A stretch of 26,830 bases of DNA, from assembly GCA_947589725.1 (NCBI GenBank), contig CANQCQ010000001.1:1-26830 (forward strand). The letters run 5' to 3'. Made by a program: the position numbers and the translations under genes. The notes beneath the pieces are model-generated. The model saw nothing but the letters and a program-made list of their open reading frames with translations, did no database searches and was not told the origin of the DNA. Numbering within the stretch: position 1 is the first letter of the stretch; each line of letters opens with the position of its first letter. Below, in pieces: positions 22,911 to 26,830 of the stretch. Source of the DNA: an uncultured Bacilli bacterium (lineage in GTDB: Bacteria > Bacillota_I > Bacilli_A > RF39 > UBA660).

Positions 22911-22948
22911 ACCAAAAATTTTATATATAAGTAATAGGTGAAGTAGTT

Positions 22949-23458
22949 ATGAATAATGAAGAAGTACATGGATATAAAGCATTTAATAAAGACAGAACTA
23001 ATAGATATGGTATTGTCTTTGAAGAGGGGAATACTTATAAAGATATTGGAGATATTTCTTTTGGAAATTCATCAGTAGCGGGTTTTCATATGTGTAAAAA
23101 TTTAGAAGATACATTTAGATATTTTCCTGCCATGGAAGAAGAAATTTCAGTTGCAGCTGTAACAGGAATGGGAAAAATGGTTAAATATGATGATGAATAT
23201 TATGGTTATTATGATATGTATGCTGTAGAGCAAATAAAAATAGATCATTTTTTAACAAGAAAAGAAATAATAGATACATTTTTAGATGATAAAAAAGTAA
23301 TAGATGATAGAGTATGTAGATTTGTCCAAACATTTAAATTAAATAATGATGAAATAGAGTTATTTAAAGAAAAATATAAAAATGATATAAATGTTTTAAG
23401 ATATATTTCATATTATCAAAATAATAATAAAGATGCTTTTGTGAAAATAAAACATTAA
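22949..23458 (+). CDS. DUF7666-like hypothetical protein
   Basis: A 169-residue soluble protein. The first 110 residues fit a pattern I associate with the DUF7666 group: HGYKAFNKDRTNRYGIVFEE, GNTYKDIGD, then AGFHMCKNLEDTFRYFPA and a beta strand ISVAAVTGMGKMV. In other genomes such domains occur in phage-like and accessory proteins; the biochemical role is unknown. The last 50 residues are helical and charged. An AGGTGA site precedes the ATG. No catalytic residues can be named. It could be transcribed with the microprotein upstream and ends just before the mutS promoter. Confidence 0.65.
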   Translation: MNNEEVHGYKAFNKDRTNRYGIVFEEGNTYKDIGDISFGNSSVAGFHMCKNLEDTFRYFPAMEEEISVAAVTGMGKMVKYDDEYYGYYDMYAVEQIKIDHFLTRKEIIDTFLDDKKVIDDRVCRFVQTFKLNNDEIELFKEKYKNDINVLRYISYYQNNNKDAFVKIKH

Positions 23459-23461
23459 AAC

Positions 23462-23490
23462 TTACCTTTTTTAGATAAGTTTGTTATAAT
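23462..23490 (+). promoter_or_regulatory. Probable mutS promoter
   Basis: TATAAT at 23485-23490 with an extended -10 TG at 23482-23483, and a weak -35 TTACCT at 23462-23467, spacer 17. A small dyad, AAACTTA (23458-23464) with TAAGTTT (23476-23482), overlaps it. The mutS start is 21 bases downstream. Confidence 0.6.
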
Positions 23491-23511
23491 AATCACTAGT
23501 GGTGGTTATGA

Positions 23512-26064
23512 ATGAAACGTAGTGAAGTAGATAGAAAAAAACTTAGTCCAATGATGCAACAATATATGGAAATAAAAGATAATTATGAAGATGCTATTAT
23601 CTTTTTTAGACTAGGTGATTTTTATGAAATGTTTTTTGATGATGCTATTTTAGCTTCACGTATTTTGGAGTTGTCTTTAACAGGAAAGCAAGCGGGATTA
23701 GATGAAAAAGTCCCAATGTGTGGAGTACCACATCATGCTTATGCAAGTTATGTGGATACTTTAATTGAAAAAGGATATAAAGTTGCAATATGTGAACAAC
23801 TAGAAGATCCAAGTCAAACTAAAGGAATGGTTAGTAGAGATGTTGTGCAAGTAGTAACTAAAGGTACGAGATTAGATTCAAATATAGATAGTAAAAATAA
23901 TAATTTTATTGCTAATATTTATGCTTTTAACTATTGCTATGGAATAAGTTATATCGATATTTCAACGGGAGAAGTATATTGCTCATTAATAGAAGGAGAA
24001 ACTGAAAAAGTAATTAAAGAAATTAATAGACACAGTTTCAAAGAAGTTATAGTAAATAATGATATAGATAGAGCAATAGTAGATATATTAAGAACACAAT
24101 ATGATATTTTAGTAACTATAACAAAAGAAGAATTAGAAGATAAAAATTATGAATACATTTATAAAAATATTGAAGATGTGAGATTGGTTAAAACCCTAAA
24201 ACATTTGCTTCACTATATATTGGATGCTAAGAAAGGAGATATGTATCATCTTCAAAAAGCTAAAATTATAAAAAGTAGTGAATATTTAGAGTTTGATATA
24301 AATACTAAGAAAAATCTAGAACTTGTAGAAACTCTACGTAATAGAGAAAGACAATATAGTTTGTTATGGTTATTAGATAAATGTAAAACTGCCATGGGTT
24401 CAAGATACTTAAAACATAATATAGAAAATCCATTAACAGATAAGGCAAAAATAGAAAAAAGATATGATATGAGTTCTAAATTATCTTGTGAATTTATCTT
24501 GCGAGATGACTTAATTAAAGAATTAGGTAATGTCTATGACTTAGAAAGAATTTGTGCTCGAATCACTTATGGTAATTTAAATGCAAAAGATCTACTTCAA
24601 TTAAAAACATCGATTTATTCATTACCAAAAATCAAGGCAATTTTAGAACAATTAGAATTTGCTAATAAATTAGAAACTTTTGATGATTTATATTCTTTAT
24701 TAGATAAAGCAATTTGTGAAGAAGCTCCTTTTACACTTCATGAAGGAAGACTAATAAAAGAAGGATATAATGCTGAACTTGATGAATTGAAAAAAATAAG
24801 TAGTGGATCAAAAGACTATATATTAGAACTTGAAAAAGGTGAAAAAGAAAGAACAGGAATAAAAAATTTAAAAGTTGGATTTAATAAAGTATTTGGATAC
24901 TATATAGAAGTTCCAAGAACACAAATACATCTAATAAAAGATGAGTGGGGCTATGAAAGAAAACAAACTTTAGCAAACTATGAAAGATATATAACTAAAG
25001 ATTTAAAAGAAAAAGAAAATATTATTTTAGGAGCTGAGGAAAAAATAATATCTTTGGAATATAAATTATTTATGGATATTAGAGAAGTTGTTAAAAGATA
25101 TATTTCTAAACTTCAAATTGCTGCTAGAATAATTTCTGAGATAGATATGTTACAATCATTTTCAATTGTATCAGATAATTATAAATTTGTAAGACCTGAA
25201 CTTACTGAAGAAAGAACAATTAAAATGATAGAATGTCGTCATCCAGTTGTTGAACAAGTTATGAAAGATAAATATATTCCAAATGACATTATAATGGATA
25301 AAACAACAGATATTTTATTGATTACAGGACCAAATATGGCTGGTAAATCAACTTATATGCGTCAATGTGCAATTACAGTTATTATGGCTCAAATTGGTTG
25401 TTTTGTACCTTGTAAAAGTTGTACTATGCCAATATTTGATAAAATATTTACAAGAATTGGTGCCAGTGATGACCTAGTCTCAGGAGAATCTACTTTCATG
25501 GTCGAAATGAAAGAAGCAAATTATGCAATAAGTGAAGCAACTCCTAATTCTCTTATTTTATTTGATGAATTAGGAAGAGGAACTGCAACTTATGATGGAA
25601 TGAGCCTAGCTCAAGCTATACTTGAATTTATTCATGATAAAATTAAAGCTAAAACAATGTTTTCAACTCATTATCATGAGTTAACTGTCTTAGAAAAAGA
25701 TTTACAACATTTAAAGAACGTTCATGTATCCGCAATTGAAGAAAATGGTAAAGTAACATTTCTTCATAAAATAAAACCTGGAGCTGTTGATAAAAGCTAT
25801 GGTATACATGTAGCAAGTCTTGCTCATCTTCCAGACTCATTAATAAAAAGAGCAAATGAAATATTAAGTATTTATGAAAAGAAAAGTATAAAGAAAGAAA
25901 CATTTACTCAAACTTCTTTATTTGAATTAACAGAAGCAGAAGCTACTCCTAAGATAGATCCAATAATTGAAAAATTAAAAGAACTAAATCCATTAGAAAT
26001 GACTCCGATGGCAGCTTTAAGCTATTTATATGAAATAAATAAAGAAGCCAAAAGTAAAAAATAA
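23512..26064 (+). CDS. mutS: DNA mismatch repair ATPase MutS
   Basis: A full-length 850-residue MutS, which binds mismatches and small insertion-deletion loops and starts repair. The mismatch-reading Phe-X-Glu is in GDFYEMF (F37, E39). The N-terminal domain continues with VPMCGVPHHAYASYVDTLIE and QLEDPSQTKGMVSRDVV. The clamp and lever helices follow, with VGFNKVFGYYIEV. The ATPase domain has Walker A GPNMAGKST at 606-614, FTRIGASDDLVSGESTFMVE, the Walker B LILFDELGRGTATYDG and STHYHELT. A GTGGTGG ribosome site precedes the ATG. All key residues are present. mutL, a frequent neighbour, is not directly downstream; nusB follows. Confidence 0.98.
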   Translation: MKRSEVDRKKLSPMMQQYMEIKDNYEDAIIFFRLGDFYEMFFDDAILASRILELSLTGKQAGLDEKVPMCGVPHHAYASYVDTLIEKGYKVAICEQLEDPSQTKGMVSRDVVQVVTKGTRLDSNIDSKNNNFIANIYAFNYCYGISYIDISTGEVYCSLIEGETEKVIKEINRHSFKEVIVNNDIDRAIVDILRTQYDILVTITKEELEDKNYEYIYKNIEDVRLVKTLKHLLHYILDAKKGDMYHLQKAKIIKSSEYLEFDINTKKNLELVETLRNRERQYSLLWLLDKCKTAMGSRYLKHNIENPLTDKAKIEKRYDMSSKLSCEFILRDDLIKELGNVYDLERICARITYGNLNAKDLLQLKTSIYSLPKIKAILEQLEFANKLETFDDLYSLLDKAICEEAPFTLHEGRLIKEGYNAELDELKKISSGSKDYILELEKGEKERTGIKNLKVGFNKVFGYYIEVPRTQIHLIKDEWGYERKQTLANYERYITKDLKEKENIILGAEEKIISLEYKLFMDIREVVKRYISKLQIAARIISEIDMLQSFSIVSDNYKFVRPELTEERTIKMIECRHPVVEQVMKDKYIPNDIIMDKTTDILLITGPNMAGKSTYMRQCAITVIMAQIGCFVPCKSCTMPIFDKIFTRIGASDDLVSGESTFMVEMKEANYAISEATPNSLILFDELGRGTATYDGMSLAQAILEFIHDKIKAKTMFSTHYHELTVLEKDLQHLKNVHVSAIEENGKVTFLHKIKPGAVDKSYGIHVASLAHLPDSLIKRANEILSIYEKKSIKKETFTQTSLFELTEAEATPKIDPIIEKLKELNPLEMTPMAALSYLYEINKEAKSKK

Positions 26065-26115
26065 TTCTTATTTTAAAATATTAAGTATTATGATAAAATG
26101 TTATTGGTGATTAAT

Positions 26116-26517
26116 ATGAAAAAAAGAAGTGAATTACGTGAAATTATTATAAAAGTAATTTATCAGATAAATTTATTATCTGATGCTAATTTAGATTATG
26201 ATGTTAATAAATTAATTAAAGATCAAATAGAGATACAAAATGATTTTGTTTCAAGTACTATTAATGGAATTTTAGAAAATAAAGAAAAAATTTATTCTCT
26301 TGCGAATAAATATTTAACAGACTGGACAATGGAAAGATTAAATAAAGTAGATCAAGCTATTATTTCTTTAGCTATTTATGAATTAATGTATACAGATGTT
26401 CCTAGTGTTGTGGCAATTAATGAAGCTATTGAGTTATCTAAAAAATATTCAGATGAAGCAGTAACTAAAATGATTAATGGTATTTTAGATAAAATTTATC
26501 ATGAAGAGGAGAAATAA
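26116..26517 (+). CDS. nusB: Transcription antitermination factor NusB
   Basis: A 133-residue all-helical RNA-binding protein that, with S10 (NusE), joins the rRNA antitermination complex. It begins MKKRSELREIIIKVIYQIN and has the typical second half: YLTDWTMERLNKVDQAIISL, AIYELMYTDVPSVVAINEAI and ELSKKYSDEAVTKMINGILD. GTGA or GGTGA at 26106-26110 supports the ATG at 26116; the upstream ATG at 26098 would add six residues without a ribosome site. An extended -10-like TGATAAAAT lies at about 26090-26098, so it may have a weak own promoter. It is followed by xseA, an arrangement seen often in Bacillota. Confidence 0.95.
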   Translation: MKKRSELREIIIKVIYQINLLSDANLDYDVNKLIKDQIEIQNDFVSSTINGILENKEKIYSLANKYLTDWTMERLNKVDQAIISLAIYELMYTDVPSVVAINEAIELSKKYSDEAVTKMINGILDKIYHEEEK

Positions 26518-26532
26518 TATAATATTATTTCT
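26510..26532 (+). promoter_or_regulatory. Palindromic hairpin across the nusB stop codon
   Basis: AGAAATAATAT (26510-26520) and ATATTATTTCT (26522-26532) are perfect 11-base arms around a single A, and T-rich sequence follows. The nusB stop lies in the first arm, and the xseA ribosome site begins nine bases after the second. It may be a weak terminator or a regulator of the nusB to xseA ratio. Confidence 0.5.
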
Positions 26533-26552
26533 TTATTTTTAGGAGGATCCTT

Positions 26553-26830
26553 ATGCAAGATAAATATATTTCTGTTTCACAACTTACTAGATATATTAAA
26601 TATAAAATAGACAATGATATTCATCTTCAAGAAGTTTTTATAAAAGGAGAAATTTCTAATTTTAAAGCCCATAGTAGAGGACATTATTATTTTACTTTAA
26701 AAGATGAATCTAGTAGAATAAATGCAATTATGTTTGCCTCATATACAAAAGGTTTAAAATTTACTCCTCAAGATGGAATGAAAGTTTTAGTAACAGGAAA
26801 GATAAGTGTTTTTGAATCAAGTGGATCATA
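26553..26830 (+). CDS. xseA: Exodeoxyribonuclease VII large subunit, N-terminal part
   Basis: The gene runs off the end of the window; 92 codons are visible. They form the N-terminal OB-fold DNA-binding domain of Xse[55 protein letters not shown] and a segment with [14 protein letters not shown]. The complete enzyme, with the small subunit XseB, degrades single-stranded DNA from both ends and works in repair. The ribosome site AGGAGG at 26541-26546 is perfect and six bases from the ATG. The catalytic part lies outside the window. Confidence 0.96.
   Translation, partial: MQDKYISVSQLTRYIKYKIDNDIHLQEVFIKGEISNFKAHSRGHYYFTLKDESSRINAIMFASYTKGLKFTPQDGMKVLVTGKISVFESSGS

Noticed and set aside
22769..22969. 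Minus-strand frame of 66 codons
   Set aside because: It covers the terminator, the microprotein and the start of the next gene; the + strand microprotein has a far better ribosome site.
1..26830. TGA read as tryptophan (Mollicutes code)
   Set aside because: TGA ends genes at 2791-2793 and 18374-18376 in neat overlaps, and tryptophan is encoded by TGG in all conserved motifs.
1..26830. CRISPR arrays, tRNA or rRNA genes, insertion sequences, invertible promoters
   Set aside because: I saw no spaced direct repeats, no cloverleaf with a CCA end, no transposase or recombinase gene, and no long inverted repeats flanking a promoter.

Overview
The window is about 27 kb of very AT-rich DNA. It uses the standard bacterial code: TGA acts as a stop in ATGA and TTGA gene overlaps, and AGA is the favoured Arg codon. 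Strong GGAGG or GGTGGTG ribosome sites, consensus sigma-A promoters, TTG/GTG starts and a Gram-positive type CpsD/CpsB/CpsE block point to a low-GC member of the Bacillota, perhaps an uncultured gut Bacilli lineage. The exact lineage is an inference. Every supported gene lies on the + strand.

Region 1 (1-14080) is most of a Wzx/Wzy-type capsule or exopolysaccharide operon. In order it holds the tail of the CpsD/Wze tyrosine kinase, its PHP-type phosphatase CpsB, and the initiating phosphoglycosyl transferase CpsE. Two hairpins then form a possible attenuator (1643-1703). After them come five glycosyltransferase genes, two hexapeptide acetyltransferases, the Wzy polymerase, the Wzx flippase (with its own promoter), UDP-glucose dehydrogenase, a sixth glycosyltransferase and an acyltransferase-3 membrane protein, closed by a terminator near 14117-14155. 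Two adjacent genes carry pure G runs (G8 at 7102-7109, G9 at 8703-8711). These are extreme outliers here, and a one-base change in either would truncate the product, so they look like phase-variation switches.

Region 2 (14195-17031) is a self-contained two-gene transcription unit, with a perfect TTGACA-17-TATAAT promoter and a terminator. It encodes an MBOAT acyltransferase and a DHHW/AlgJ-like partner, presumably an extracellular O-acetylation machine. Region 3 (17050-20017) is another unit with a promoter and terminator: a DUF4422 glycosyltransferase, the split PssD/PssE (Alg14/Alg13-like) transferase, and UDP-galactopyranose mutase. Ugd and Glf together suggest a polymer containing glucuronic acid and galactofuranose.

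Region 4 (20018-23458) is a patch of accessory genes: an unknown three-helix membrane protein, a small secreted Cys-rich gene interrupted by an in-frame TAA just after its signal peptide, an unknown 260-residue protein, AT-rich inverted repeats, a decayed gene lacking a start and carrying a frameshift, a 34-residue membrane microprotein, and a DUF7666-like protein. Region 5 (23462-26830) is core genome: mutS, nusB and the 5' end of xseA.

How the genes work together: CpsE loads the first sugar onto the lipid carrier, the glycosyltransferases build the repeat unit, acetyltransferases decorate it, Wzx flips it and Wzy polymerises it under CpsB/CpsD control. The MBOAT/DHHW pair may acetylate outside the membrane. 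The G tracts could switch one glycosyltransferase and one acetyltransferase on and off, giving up to four surface variants.
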